A stretch of 51,357 bases of DNA. Origin: VFJJ01 sp031362415. Lineage in GTDB: Bacteria; Actinomycetota; Acidimicrobiia; IMCC26256; VFJJ01. The stretch is taken from positions 1 to 51,357 of the forward strand of contig JANLSK010000250.1 in assembly GCA_031362415.1 (NCBI GenBank), written 5' to 3'. Position numbers and translations under genes: made by a program. A model generated the notes under the pieces. The model was not told the DNA's origin. It worked only from the letters and a program-made list of their open reading frames with translations, and searched no databases. Each line of letters opens with the position of its first letter. The stretch's first letter is position 1. Below are positions 17,265-26,799 of this stretch, piece after piece.

Positions 17265-18913
17265 TGACCGAACGAGATGTCAAGGTGATCGGCGGCCCCG
17301 CCGTCGGTGCCCGTCGCCCCGTCGCCTCCGTTGCCGCCGTTTCCTCCGTTGCCTCCGTGGACGGTGGATCGCAGGGGGATCTCGCGCAGCTTCAGCGCCA
17401 CGAGAACGGTGATGATGGCGACGGGCACCGTGGCCACGAACACCAGGTGGATCGAGCGTGAGAGCGTCTCGATGGCGCCTTCACGAACCGCTGGATCGAG
17501 GGCGCGGATGCGCTCGGGAGACGTGAACAGGTCGTCGGGGTCGAGCGACGATGCGCCCGGGACCAGGCGCACGAAGTAATGGGCGACGCGATCGTTGAAG
17601 AGCGCGCCGAGACCGGCGAGGCCGAACACGCCGCCCAACGAGCGGAAGAAGTTTCCGGCCGATGTGACCACCCCGAGGTCTCGGTAGTCGCACGCGTTCT
17701 GGCTGGCGATGACGACGATGGAGAAGACCAGGCCGATCCCGATCCCGAGGAGGATCATGGCCGTGAAGATCACGGCCCGCGGCGTGTCCCGATCGATGGT
17801 CGCGAGGATGACCGTGCCGACGAGCGCGAACAGCGATCCCACGATCGGAAAGATGCGGTAGCGCCCGAGCCGGCTCAGGAGACGGCCGGCGACGAACGAG
17901 CCGATCATCACTCCCACCATCAACGGGATCATGAGAAACCCCGATCGGGTGGCCGTGGCCCCGTCGACCACCTGGAAGAACAGCGGGAGGTACAAGAACG
18001 CGGCGAACATCACGATCCCGAGCAACGCCATGACGATCGAGGTGACGGTGACGATGTCGTTGCGGAAGATCCGAAGGGGGAGCAGGGGATCGGCGGCTCG
18101 TCGTTCCTGCACCACGAACAGGGCCGTGAGCGCGATGCCGCCGGCGGCCATGGCGAGGATCGTGGGCGATCCCCACGCGTACTCCCGACCACCCCAGAGG
18201 CCCGTGAGCACCAGCAGCGACACGGCCCCGACGACGAGCGCGGCGCCGATGTAGTCGACCTTGGCCTCGGTCGTGTGCACCGGGAGGCGCAACACGGCGA
18301 CGATGAGCACCACGGCCCCGATGCCGAGTGGGACGTTGCACAAGAAGGCCCAGCGCCAGCTCAGGTGGTCGGTGAAGAGCCCGCCGATCGCCGGACCGGC
18401 AACGCTCGACAGGGCGAACGAGCCCACCAGGTAGCCCTGGTATCGCCCCCGCTCCCGGGGAGACACGATCTCGGCCATGATGGCCATCGAGAGGGCGAAG
18501 ATCCCCCCGCCGCCGAGACCCTGGACGGCTCGGGCCCCGATCAGCTGGGTCATGGTCTGGGCGATCCCCGACAGCAACGACCCGATGATGAACAGCACCA
18601 CGGATACGACGAAGAGCTTCTTGCGCCCGTAGAGGTCGCCGATCTTGCCGAACAGGGGTGTGGCTGCGGTCGACGTGAGCAGGTAGCCGCTCGACACCCA
18701 CGAGATCTTCGAGAGCCCACCGAGGTCTCCCACGATCGTGGGCAACGCCGTGTTGACGATCGTGCTGTCGAGGGAGGCGAGGAACATCCCGGTGAGCAGC
18801 CCGGTGAAGCACAGCAACACCTGGCGGTGCGTGAGTCCCGCGCTGTTGAGCACCTCGCCCGTGGCGGAAGTCGCGCTGGTGGGCTCCGGGGCCTCGGCAG
18901 CGGCGTGCTTCAT
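17261..18913 (-). CDS. DHA2-family (EmrB/QacA-like) MFS drug exporter
   Basis: Proton-coupled major facilitator of 550 aa with about 14 membrane segments. Motifs: MFLASLDSTIVNTALPTI (TM1 region), the loop motif GKIGDLYGRKK, and GARAVQGLGGGGIFALSMAI (motif C neighbourhood). The cytoplasmic tail is unusual, with a GGNGGNGGNGGDG repeat encoded by 9-bp units. The start overlaps the marR stop (ATGA) and its end overlaps the DMT gene. Neighbouring MarR control suggests an inducible efflux pump; the drug is unknown. Confidence 0.92.
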   Translation of the reverse strand: MKHAAAEAPEPTSATSATGEVLNSAGLTHRQVLLCFTGLLTGMFLASLDSTIVNTALPTIVGDLGGLSKISWVSSGYLLTSTAATPLFGKIGDLYGRKKLFVVSVVLFIIGSLLSGIAQTMTQLIGARAVQGLGGGGIFALSMAIMAEIVSPRERGRYQGYLVGSFALSSVAGPAIGGLFTDHLSWRWAFLCNVPLGIGAVVLIVAVLRLPVHTTEAKVDYIGAALVVGAVSLLVLTGLWGGREYAWGSPTILAMAAGGIALTALFVVQERRAADPLLPLRIFRNDIVTVTSIVMALLGIVMFAAFLYLPLFFQVVDGATATRSGFLMIPLMVGVMIGSFVAGRLLSRLGRYRIFPIVGSLFALVGTVILATIDRDTPRAVIFTAMILLGIGIGLVFSIVVIASQNACDYRDLGVVTSAGNFFRSLGGVFGLAGLGALFNDRVAHYFVRLVPGASSLDPDDLFTSPERIRALDPAVREGAIETLSRSIHLVFVATVPVAIITVLVALKLREIPLRSTVHGGNGGNGGNGGDGATGTDGGAADHLDISFGH

Positions 18914-19416
18914 GGTCGATCGCCGTATCGGAGCATGGCCTCGTTGAACCGGGCCAGCGAACGTGCGAGCTCCTGGCGCTCCTTGTCGGACCAGTCGACC
19001 AGGATCTCGCCCAGGCGGGCGCGGGCGCTCTCCCGAAGGCGCTCCAGGGCACGCCGCCCGTCGGCCGAGGACTCGACAACTGCCGCCCTCCCGTCGGTGG
19101 GGTCGGCGCGGCGGAGCACGAGCCCTTGATCCTCGATCGTGCGCACCTGCCGACTCACGGTAGAGAGGTCGACGCCCAGCAGCGTTGCGAGGTCGGAGAG
19201 GCGCAGCGGTCCGTGATCGTGGATGCGGGCCAACGCCATGTAGCCGGCCCGATCGATTCGAGCGTCGAGACCGGCACGCATGATCACCTTCTCGTGTGCC
19301 CGCGACGATGCGATGGCGCGGGCCACGGCGCCCAGCGCCCGGTCGATGGCCAGGACGGGGTCGTCGTCGGCCAGCGCAGTAGATGTCGACGGGTCGGGCT
19401 TCCGGGCCGGGCTCAC
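18910..19416 (-). CDS. MarR-family transcriptional regulator
   Basis: Winged-helix repressor of 168 aa. The DNA-binding part is LRLSDLATLLGVDLSTVSRQVRTIEDQGLVLRR, with the wing at DPTDGRAAVVES and dimerisation helices at both ends. GTG start: TAGTGT lies 6 nt upstream (complement of 19423-19428), so the message is likely leaderless. A perfect 15-bp palindrome sits in its own promoter. It probably represses itself and the downstream efflux genes and is released by a ligand, as is usual for the family. Confidence 0.92.
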   Translation of the reverse strand: MSPARKPDPSTSTALADDDPVLAIDRALGAVARAIASSRAHEKVIMRAGLDARIDRAGYMALARIHDHGPLRLSDLATLLGVDLSTVSRQVRTIEDQGLVLRRADPTDGRAAVVESSADGRRALERLRESARARLGEILVDWSDKERQELARSLARFNEAMLRYGDRP

Positions 19417-19434
19417 CCGGTCACACTAGCAAGA

Positions 19435-19449
19435 TGCTTGCAGCAAGCA
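19435..19449. promoter_or_regulatory. MarR operator candidate in the marR promoter
   Basis: TGCTTGC and GCAAGCA around one central A form a perfect palindrome. On the minus strand it lies between a -35-like TTGCTT and the -10 TAGTGT (16-nt spacing), so a bound dimer would block the polymerase. A second overlapping repeat, GCAAG-atg-CTTGC, lies at 19429-19441. The site is also 54 nt from the PIG-L start on the other strand. Confidence 0.6.
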
Positions 19450-19502
19450 ACGAACTTCGGTGGGGCGGGTCGACGTGCGGGCGGGCGGTGCTGGAGACTG
19501 CC

Positions 19503-20267
19503 ATGGTGACCGACCCCATGCGGGCGTGGACCTTCCCGATCGAAGACCACGTGCTGGCGCGGGTCGTGGTGGTGTCGCCCCACCTCGATGACGCCGTGCT
19601 CGGATGCGCGCAGCTCATGGCCCGCCACGCCGGTGCGACCGTCATCACGGTCACGGCGCGTACGCCAGCGGCGTACCCGGATCCGCTGAGTGACTGGGAT
19701 CGTGCCGGGGGCTTCGCGACGGGCGACGATGTGATGGCCGTTCGCCGGGCGGAGGATGTCGCGGCTCTGGCCGAGTTGGGTGCCACCCCGGTCTGGCTCG
19801 AGTTCGACCAGCACGTGTACCGCGATGGGCTACCCCACCCGCCGGGGGAGGTCGCCGACGCGCTCGAGACTGCCATCGTGGCGGCCGAGCCGACCGCCGT
19901 GCTGGTGCCGTTCGGGCTGGGCAATCCCGACCACGTGATGACGCACGACGCGGCGCGCCTCGTGTACGAGCGTCATCGTGAGGAATGGGTTTGGTTCTGC
20001 TACGAGGACGGGGGCTACAAGCACATCCCGGGAATGCTGGCGTGGCGGATCGCCCAGCTCTTCCGGGCCGGCATCTGGCCCACACCGGCGGTGATCCCCG
20101 TCGATCCGGGGACCGAGCGCAAGCGGGCGGCGATCGCCTGCTATCGGACGCAACGACCGCCGCTCGATGCCGACCACGGCCTCAGCGCTCGGCTCGATGC
20201 CGCGATCCCCGAGCAGTACTGGTGTCTGGCCGCCCCACCACAGGGCTGGGAACGTCTGGCCGACTGA
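19503..20267 (+). CDS. PIG-L family deacetylase
   Basis: Zinc-dependent N-acetyl-sugar deacetylase fold (LmbE-like), 254 aa. The ATG has GGAG 7 nt upstream. Zinc motif SPHLDDAVLGCA lies near the N-terminus, and the third ligand is in NPDHVMTHDAAR. Actinobacterial relatives include MshB and Mca of mycothiol metabolism, as well as antibiotic-pathway enzymes. The sequence is not close enough for me to name a substrate. It is divergent from marR across the operator region, so it might share that control. Confidence 0.85.
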   Translation: MVTDPMRAWTFPIEDHVLARVVVVSPHLDDAVLGCAQLMARHAGATVITVTARTPAAYPDPLSDWDRAGGFATGDDVMAVRRAEDVAALAELGATPVWLEFDQHVYRDGLPHPPGEVADALETAIVAAEPTAVLVPFGLGNPDHVMTHDAARLVYERHREEWVWFCYEDGGYKHIPGMLAWRIAQLFRAGIWPTPAVIPVDPGTERKRAAIACYRTQRPPLDADHGLSARLDAAIPEQYWCLAAPPQGWERLAD

Positions 20268-20268
20268 G

Positions 20269-20652
20269 CTACGACTCCGGCGGGCTCTCAGCGGCCGGTG
20301 TTTGTTCGGGCGCCGGGACGGCTGCCGAGGAGCGCAGCACCACACGTGACCGTTCGGGATGGTCGAAGTCGAGATCGAGGTCGAACTCGGCGTCGGGGTC
20401 GTAGGGCTCGCCCGGGGAGTCGACGACGATGGCGACGGTGTGGTCCTTGGGCCCCTCGATGGCATCGCGCAAGCCGAGCATCGCAGCGGCGAGAACCTGC
20501 CCTCCGGCCGACCGGGCGATGCGCGGCCGGGGCCGTGGACCAGGGTCTCCGGCGTCGTCTCCGGTGTTGCCTGTGTTGCCGGGGTCTCCGGGGTCTCCAA
20601 GGTCTCCGGCGTCGGGCTCGTCCGGCGCAGCGGACGTCGGGATCTGGGGCAC
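20269..20652 (-). CDS. small acidic hypothetical protein
   Basis: A 127 aa protein of unknown function. A Gly/Asp/Pro-rich N-terminal third contains GDLGDPGDPGNTGNTGDD. A conserved-looking core follows: GGQVLAAAMLGLRDAIEG and VAIVVDSPGEPYDPD. The C-terminus is disordered and Ala/Pro/Glu-rich. GTG 20652 is chosen because TACCGT sits 7 nt upstream; an earlier GTG at 20712 is possible. No membrane segment is evident. Its stop is one base from the convergent PIG-L stop. Confidence 0.55.
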   Translation of the reverse strand: MPQIPTSAAPDEPDAGDLGDPGDPGNTGNTGDDAGDPGPRPRPRIARSAGGQVLAAAMLGLRDAIEGPKDHTVAIVVDSPGEPYDPDAEFDLDLDFDHPERSRVVLRSSAAVPAPEQTPAAESPPES

Positions 20653-20734
20653 GGGCCCCACGGTATCCCAGCCGTGACGAGCCCGGACCGGCGGGGTCCG
20701 CGTTCTTGTCACATGGCCGTGTCATCCTCGGGCG

Positions 20735-22078
20735 GTGCGGATCCTCCACACCTCCGACTGGCATCTCGGGCGCCCGTTCCATGGCGCATCGCGGGCCGAC
20801 GAGCAATCGGCCATGATCGAGGCCATCGTCGAGCTCGTTCGGGAGGCCGAGGTCGATCTCGTGCTCATCGCCGGCGATCTGTACGACCGGGCCATCCCCA
20901 ACGCCGACTCGGTCATGCTGTTCGACGATGCGCTGAGCTCGCTGCGCGGCGCCGGGGCTCGCATCGTCGCCATCGCCGGAAACCACGACTCGGGCGTGCG
21001 CGTGGGTTGGGGCGAGCGCGTCATGGCCCCCGCAGGTGTGGTCGTGCGGGGTGATCCGGCCCGGGGCCTGGAGCCGATTCAGATCCCGTCCGACGACGGC
21101 GGAGGCCCTGTCGTCGTGCACGCCGTGCCCTACCTCGAGCCCATGGTGGCGCGGCGGCTCTTCCCAGCAGAGGAGCCGGCCGTCGAGCGAGACGGTCACG
21201 GGTCAGGGGTCGGCGGTACGGCGATCGGCGGCCCGATCTCGCACGACGAGGGCTCGCTCGACGACGATCCGTTCCTCGGGCGGCTCTTCGACGACGAGGG
21301 TCGGCCCACGCCGGTGACCCGCTCGACGCGACCGAGCTTCGGGGGCGAGCCCGTCGGCGCGCTTGTCACCCACGAGTCCGTCCTCCGCCGGATGCTTCAC
21401 GGCTCGATGGCACAGGCCGCATCGATCCCGGCGCAGCGGTCGATCGTGGTGGCCCACGCGTTCGTCGCGGGGGCCCACCCGAGCGACTCCGAACGCGAGC
21501 TGGCGGTCGGGGGAGCCGACCGGGTGTCGTTGCGGTGCTTCGACGGGTTCGGGTACGCCGCTCTCGGGCATCTCCACCGCTCGCAGGTGCTGGGAGACGG
21601 TCGGGTGCGCTACAGCGGCTCACCCCTGGCGTACTCCTTCTCCGAGTCCGAGGACAAGGGCTGCTGGATCGTCGACCTCCCGGTCTCCGGGCCGATCTCG
21701 GCCGAGTTCGCCGCACTGGGTGTGGGGCATGCGGTGCGAACCATCGAGGGGAGCTTCGACGCGCTGCTCTCCGATCCCGCGCTCAGCTCAGCGCACGACG
21801 CTTGGGTGCGCATCCTGCTGACCGACCCGATCGTGCCGGCGGGGGCGATGGCCGGGCTGCAACGGCGGTTCTCCCGGGCGGTCCTGCTCGAGCACCGTCC
21901 TCTGGGTGGCCGACCCGTCGACCGCGGTGCGATCGCCGAACGGATCCGGGGCCGTTCCGATCACGAGCTCGTCGAGGCGTTCCTGGCCGAGACGCTCGGA
22001 TCCGAGCCTTCCGAGGACGACCGTCTGGCTGTCAAGCACGCCATCGCTCGCACGGAGCGCGACCCGTGCGCCCCCTGA
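20735..22078 (+). CDS. sbcD: SbcD exonuclease subunit (Mre11-like)
   Basis: Mn-dependent nuclease of 447 aa. With SbcC it opens hairpins and degrades DNA double-strand ends. Calcineurin-like phosphoesterase motifs: ILHTSDWHLGR, LVLIAGDLYDR, IAGNHDSGVR and the capping-domain YAALGHLHRSQ, then YSGSPLAYSFSE. GTG start at the family N-terminus VRILHTSDWHLG. A roughly 60-residue acidic insertion (about 150-205, with SHDEGSLDDDPFLGRLFDD) is longer than usual. It overlaps sbcC by 13 nt. Confidence 0.95.
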   Translation: MRILHTSDWHLGRPFHGASRADEQSAMIEAIVELVREAEVDLVLIAGDLYDRAIPNADSVMLFDDALSSLRGAGARIVAIAGNHDSGVRVGWGERVMAPAGVVVRGDPARGLEPIQIPSDDGGGPVVVHAVPYLEPMVARRLFPAEEPAVERDGHGSGVGGTAIGGPISHDEGSLDDDPFLGRLFDDEGRPTPVTRSTRPSFGGEPVGALVTHESVLRRMLHGSMAQAASIPAQRSIVVAHAFVAGAHPSDSERELAVGGADRVSLRCFDGFGYAALGHLHRSQVLGDGRVRYSGSPLAYSFSESEDKGCWIVDLPVSGPISAEFAALGVGHAVRTIEGSFDALLSDPALSSAHDAWVRILLTDPIVPAGAMAGLQRRFSRAVLLEHRPLGGRPVDRGAIAERIRGRSDHELVEAFLAETLGSEPSEDDRLAVKHAIARTERDPCAP

Positions 22079-25000
22079 AGCTCGAGATCGAGGCCTTCGG
22101 GCCCTATCCGGGGGCGGAGGTCGTCGATTTCGGACCGCTTCACGGCTCGGGGATCTTCCTGATCCACGGACGAACCGGTGCGGGCAAGACGTCCTTGCTC
22201 GATGCGCTGTGCTTCGCCCTGTACGGCGAGGTACCTGGCGCTCGGGCCGGGCTCACCCGACTGCGCTCCGACCATGCCGCTGCCGGGGCCGTCCCCAGAG
22301 TGGCGTTGGAGTTCGAGGTCGACGGACGAGTGGCGCGCGTCGAGCGCACCGCGGCGCACGACCGGCCGGGTCGGACGGCCCCGGTCTCGGCCAGCGCGGC
22401 GTTCTTCCGGCGCGACGGCGAGAGTTGGCGTCCGATCGCGTCGAAGGTCAAGGAGGTCGATCGGATCGTTCGCGATCTCCTGGGCCTCGAGGTGAACCAG
22501 TTCCAGCAGGTCGTGCTGTTGCCGCAGGGCTTGTTCCACCGGGCGCTGCAAGCCGATGCCGGAGCTCGCGAGGAGCTGCTTCGGTCCCTGTTCCAGTCGG
22601 AGCGGTTCAAGCTCTACGCCGAACGGCTCGATCTCGATGCCCGCACGGTCGAGGCCGAGGTGGTGGCGCTTCAGCAGGCGATCGGAGCCATCGAGGCCCG
22701 CGTGGCCGAGGAGTGGGCCCGGCTGGCGGTCGATCTGGCCCCGGCCGACTGTCCGGCCGGCGCCACCGATCTCGCGCCTCCCGCCGAGTGCGCAGGTGTC
22801 ACCGAGATCGCGGTGGCGCTCGATGCCGTGGTCGGCGATCTCGAGACGAGCCAGCGCGTGGCCGAGAGCCACTGGCGCGAACGCGCCGCCGAGGTGGTGA
22901 CGGCGATCGAGGGTGCCGACCGGTGGGACCGCCACGCCCGTGCATCGGCTACCTGGGCCCAGCTGAACCGGGAGGCTGCCGACATCGAGGGGTTGCGCGT
23001 GGCGTGGCAGCGAGCGGTCGCCGCCGAGCCTGTGCGGGCCGTCGGGGCGCGTATCCGGGAGGGCCGGACCAACCACGAGATGGCGCGTGCTGGCCACGCT
23101 GCGCTCTCCAAACATCTGGGGGCATTGGTCGCCCGATGGTCGGTCGACGGCCTGGCCGGCCCCCTGGGGCTCCAGCACGCCGGCGACGGGACCACCGAGG
23201 CCTTGGTCCGCGAGCTCGAAGCCCACGGGCAGCGGCTCGCCCGGGCCCGGACCGACCTCGACGTCGCCCGGCGATCGGTCCTGGAGGCCGATCTCGCGGC
23301 GGGTGCTGGCGACAGGCTCGACGACCAGGTCCACGACGCCCGTCGCGACATCACCGAGAGCACGGGTCGGTTGTTGGAGATCGAGGGGCAGCTCAGCCGG
23401 GCCCGAGCCCTGGCAGGCACGCTCCCGCAGCGCCAGCGCGAGCTGGCCGACTGCGAAGCGAGGCGGGATGCGACCGAGGAGCTGTCCCGGCTGCGCTCGG
23501 AGCTCGAAGGGTGCTCCGAAACCGTTGCCGTCACGAGCGAACGGGCGCGCCGGGCCCGGCACGATCACGACGAGCTGGTTGAACGCCGTTTCGCCGATCT
23601 CGCTGCGGAGCTCGCCGCCGACCTTCGGCCCGGGCAGGCCTGCCCGGTGTGCGGAGCGGTGTGCGGATCGCCCGGGCCGGTGGCCCCGCTCTCGAGCCTG
23701 GCGGACGAGAGTCCGGCATCGTCGAGCGTGGCGGCCCCGGAACTGGCGGCCGAAAGCCCCGTGTCGGAACCGGCTTCCGAGGCCCGGGCACCGAGTGATC
23801 GGGCTGGGGTCCACGCCGCCCGGCAGCGAGCCGACGAGCTCGACGCTCGGATGCGAGCGCTCCTCGTGGAGATGGCCGAGCTCCAGACCCGCGAGCTTCG
23901 CCTGGTTTTCGACGCAGGCGATCCCGCGACGCTCGATTCGGCGTTGGCAACAGCCGCCTCGCTCCTCGCCGAGGCCCGCTCGGCGCACGAACAGGTCGAA
24001 CCGCTCGAGGCCGAACGTGACCAGGTGAGCGCACGCAGCGATCGCGCTCAACTCGGTGTCGCCGGGCTGCAGCAGCAGGCTGCGACAGCGCGAGCGCAGC
24101 GGGTCGAGTTGCTGCGCCAGGCCGACCGGCTCGTCACCGACGTGGTGGAGCTGCTCGGCCTCGACTCGGGATCCGGCGCCGACGGGCTGGGGGAAGGCAC
24201 GGTCGGCGCCGATCTCGGGAGTCTCATCGCAGCCGTCGAGGCTGCCCGACGTTCGACCATCGAGGTCCTCGAAGCAGCATCCGAGTTCGTTGGTCACGAC
24301 CGTCGCCTCATCGCTCTCGAGGGCGAGTGCTCGATCCGAGAACGGTCGGCCGTCGAACTGGCGCAGGGGAGGGGTTTCGACACGCTCGCCGAGGCCGAGG
24401 CCGCGCTGGTCGCCATCGAGCTCCAGCAGCAGTGGTCGGAGGCGATCAGCGCGCACGACGCTGCATTCACGAGCACCCGTGCGGCGCTCGCCGAGCTCGA
24501 AGGTGTCGGCGTCCCGGCATCGCGACCCGACCCGGGTTCGATCGAGGGATCGGAGCTCGCGGCTCGGGCCCAGCGCGATCGTGTGGGTCGGCTCCTCGAC
24601 CGGGCCCGAGTCGCGGCCGACGTCGTTCGCTCCAGAGTCGCCGAGCACCGGGCCCACTCAGGCGATGTGGGGCCTCGCCGCGAGCAGGCAACGCGGGTCA
24701 GGCTGCTGGCCGAGGCGTGCAAGGGCGCCGGTCCCAATCGCACGTCCCTGGAGCGATGGGTGCTCGCCGCGTTCCTCGACGAGATCTGCGTGCAGGCGAG
24801 CATCCGATTGCGGACGATGACCGACGGTCGGTACACGCTGTGCCTCGACGCCTCGCGGGTCCGGGGCAATGCCAAGTCGGGCCTGGGGATCCGGGTCGAC
24901 GACGCGCACACGGGCGAGGAGCGGGATGTGCAGAGCTTGTCGGGGGGCGAGACCTTCCTGGCCTCGCTGGCGTTGGCGTTGGGGCTGGCCGACGTGGTGC

Positions 25001-25239
25001 GCTCGCACGCCGGAGGGATACGTCTCGACACGCTCTTCATCGACGAGGGGTTCGGATCGCTCGACCCGGAAGCGCTCGATCTGGCAATGGCGCAGCTCGA
25101 CGTCCTCCGCGACGGCGGTCGCCTCGTGGGTGTGATCAGCCACGTCCCGGCGTTGCGTGAGCGCATCGGGGTCGGTATCGAGGTCGTTCGCGCCACCCTG
25201 GGCTCGACCGTCCGCGTCGGCGCGTTGTCTTCGGCCTGA
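22066..25239 (+). CDS. sbcC: SbcC ATPase subunit (Rad50-like)
   Basis: SMC-like ATPase of 1057 aa, partner of SbcD. GTG start inside the sbcD end gives the usual N-terminus RPLKLEIEAFGPYPG. Walker A is HGRTGAGKTS, followed by the Q-loop region QFQQVVLLPQGLFHRALQA. Long coiled coils flank a zinc hook CPVCG (Cys526, Cys529). The ABC signature is SLSGGETFLASLALALG and Walker B is LDTLFIDEGFGSLD. The hook is followed by an Ala/Ser/Pro-rich stretch. The coding ends 100 nt before the convergent reductase; I see nothing in that spacer. Confidence 0.95.
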   Translation: MRPLKLEIEAFGPYPGAEVVDFGPLHGSGIFLIHGRTGAGKTSLLDALCFALYGEVPGARAGLTRLRSDHAAAGAVPRVALEFEVDGRVARVERTAAHDRPGRTAPVSASAAFFRRDGESWRPIASKVKEVDRIVRDLLGLEVNQFQQVVLLPQGLFHRALQADAGAREELLRSLFQSERFKLYAERLDLDARTVEAEVVALQQAIGAIEARVAEEWARLAVDLAPADCPAGATDLAPPAECAGVTEIAVALDAVVGDLETSQRVAESHWRERAAEVVTAIEGADRWDRHARASATWAQLNREAADIEGLRVAWQRAVAAEPVRAVGARIREGRTNHEMARAGHAALSKHLGALVARWSVDGLAGPLGLQHAGDGTTEALVRELEAHGQRLARARTDLDVARRSVLEADLAAGAGDRLDDQVHDARRDITESTGRLLEIEGQLSRARALAGTLPQRQRELADCEARRDATEELSRLRSELEGCSETVAVTSERARRARHDHDELVERRFADLAAELAADLRPGQACPVCGAVCGSPGPVAPLSSLADESPASSSVAAPELAAESPVSEPASEARAPSDRAGVHAARQRADELDARMRALLVEMAELQTRELRLVFDAGDPATLDSALATAASLLAEARSAHEQVEPLEAERDQVSARSDRAQLGVAGLQQQAATARAQRVELLRQADRLVTDVVELLGLDSGSGADGLGEGTVGADLGSLIAAVEAARRSTIEVLEAASEFVGHDRRLIALEGECSIRERSAVELAQGRGFDTLAEAEAALVAIELQQQWSEAISAHDAAFTSTRAALAELEGVGVPASRPDPGSIEGSELAARAQRDRVGRLLDRARVAADVVRSRVAEHRAHSGDVGPRREQATRVRLLAEACKGAGPNRTSLERWVLAAFLDEICVQASIRLRTMTDGRYTLCLDASRVRGNAKSGLGIRVDDAHTGEERDVQSLSGGETFLASLALALGLADVVRSHAGGIRLDTLFIDEGFGSLDPEALDLAMAQLDVLRDGGRLVGVISHVPALRERIGVGIEVVRATLGSTVRVGALSSA

Positions 25240-25339
25240 ACCGGCCCCGCACTCTCACGCCGAGTCCCACGCCGACCCGGCCCAGCCCGGCGGCAGGAGC
25301 GGCGCCCACCGGCCGACGCCCGACCGCCGCAGCCGATGC

Positions 25340-26749
25340 TCAGCGCTCCTTGCGGACCAGCCAGCGGTAGCGGTCGGCCTTGGCGAAGGCGGCGTCGCCG
25401 GCGAGCACCCCCACCGACGTCGTGTAGGTCGGATAGACGTGCACCAGATTCGCCAGGTCTCCCATGTCGGCGCCCAGCGAGATGGCCAGGGCCAACTCGT
25501 GGATCGTCTCGCCAGCGGCCGTCGCGAGTACGTGCGCTCCCACGAGCCGTCCCTTGTGCGTGATGATCACGACACCACCGACGGCGCTGCGGTCGGCCCG
25601 GGCCCGATCGGAGTGCCCGAGATCGTGATGCCAGACCTCCACGTCGTCGGCACCGTGGCGGGCCACGGCTTCCTCGAAGGTCAGCCCCACGTGGGCGAGC
25701 TCGGGATCGGTGAAGGTGCACCAGGGGACGAGCGCGTCGGCCTTGCCCTTGCCGGGGAAGAACATCGTGCGCAGAGCCCTGACCGCTTCGTAGGCCGCCG
25801 AGTGCGTGAACCGGTGTCGGCCGGCGACGTCGCCACACGCGAAGATCGACGGGACCGAGGTGCGCAAGTAGTCGTCGACGTCGATTCCTCGGACGCCCGT
25901 CGTCACGTTCATCTCGGCCAGCCCGAGGCCCGCAATGTTCGGCGTCCGGCCCGTGGCGACCAGGAGATCGTCAGCTGTCCAGGATCGGGGCTGTCCGCCC
26001 TCGCTCCCGTGCAGCACCTTGGTGCCGTCGACGATGGTGACCCGTTCGGTGACCACGTCGGTGCAGACCTCGATCCCTTCGGCCCGGAGCACGCCCGTGA
26101 GCTGATCGACGAGTCGAGGTTCGTCGCGGGGCAGGAGCCGGTGTGGCTTCTGCAGCAGGGACACGGCGATGCCCAGTCGGTGACAGCCCTGGGCCATCTC
26201 GACGGCGATCGGCCCGCCACCGACGATCACGAGGCTGGCTGGGGGCTCGTCGAGCTCGAACAGGTTCTCGCTCGTGAGGTAGCCGACCTCGGCGAGCCCT
26301 TCGATCGCCGGAACCTCGGGCCGACTGCCCGTGGCGATCAGGATGAATCGGGTCTCGATCGCCCGGTCGCCGATGACCACCGTGTGGGCACCGGCGATCC
26401 GAGCATCGCCGAGCACGATGTCGACGCCCAGGGCCCGGTACTTCTCGGGACTGTCGTCGGTGTCGGCGATCTGATGTTGTACGTCCCTGATCTTCTCCCA
26501 CACGGCGGCCCGATCGATCGTGGGCTCGACCGAAGCGATCCCGAAGCGGTCGGCCGTCCGGAAGTGCTGCGCCACCTTGCCTGCCGCCAGCAGAGCCTTC
26601 GACGGCACACATCCCGTCCACAGACAGTCACCACCCACGCGGTGGCGCTCGACGACGGCCACCCTCACACCGAGGCGTGCCGCGAATTGGGCGCCGATGA
26701 GCCCGGCCGAGCCCATCCCGATGATGACGACGTCGTAGCGCTGGGTCAT
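25340..26749 (-). CDS. FAD-dependent disulfide oxidoreductase (mercuric-reductase/E3-like)
   Basis: Class I flavoprotein disulfide reductase of 469 aa. FAD site: YDVVIIGMGSAGLIGA. Redox-active pair: GGDCLWTGCVPSKALL. NAD(P) site: LVIVGGGPIAVEMAQ. Second FAD motif: SIFACGDVAGRH. The C-terminus carries HVYPTYTTS in place of the HPT-SE active site of true dihydrolipoamide dehydrogenase, so it is probably not the E3 partner of the E1 at 10.6-12.8 kb. AAGGAGCAGGAG precedes the ATG, and a TAGCGT -10 candidate lies about 40 nt further up. The physiological substrate is unknown. Confidence 0.85.
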   Translation of the reverse strand: MTQRYDVVIIGMGSAGLIGAQFAARLGVRVAVVERHRVGGDCLWTGCVPSKALLAAGKVAQHFRTADRFGIASVEPTIDRAAVWEKIRDVQHQIADTDDSPEKYRALGVDIVLGDARIAGAHTVVIGDRAIETRFILIATGSRPEVPAIEGLAEVGYLTSENLFELDEPPASLVIVGGGPIAVEMAQGCHRLGIAVSLLQKPHRLLPRDEPRLVDQLTGVLRAEGIEVCTDVVTERVTIVDGTKVLHGSEGGQPRSWTADDLLVATGRTPNIAGLGLAEMNVTTGVRGIDVDDYLRTSVPSIFACGDVAGRHRFTHSAAYEAVRALRTMFFPGKGKADALVPWCTFTDPELAHVGLTFEEAVARHGADDVEVWHHDLGHSDRARADRSAVGGVVIITHKGRLVGAHVLATAAGETIHELALAISLGADMGDLANLVHVYPTYTTSVGVLAGDAAFAKADRYRWLVRKER

Positions 26750-26799
26750 CTCCTGCTCCTTCGTGCACTGCCCCTCGGGCGGCTCACGCTATTCGTCAT

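Noticed and set aside
21961..24657. Long minus-strand open frame opposite sbcC
   Set aside because: A GC-rich codon shadow; the plus strand encodes full-length SbcC with every motif.
25340..26749. Disulfide reductase as the E3 of the E1 complex at 10.6-12.8 kb
   Set aside because: The C-terminal HPT-SE active site of E3 is replaced by YPTYTTS, and the gene is 12 kb away.
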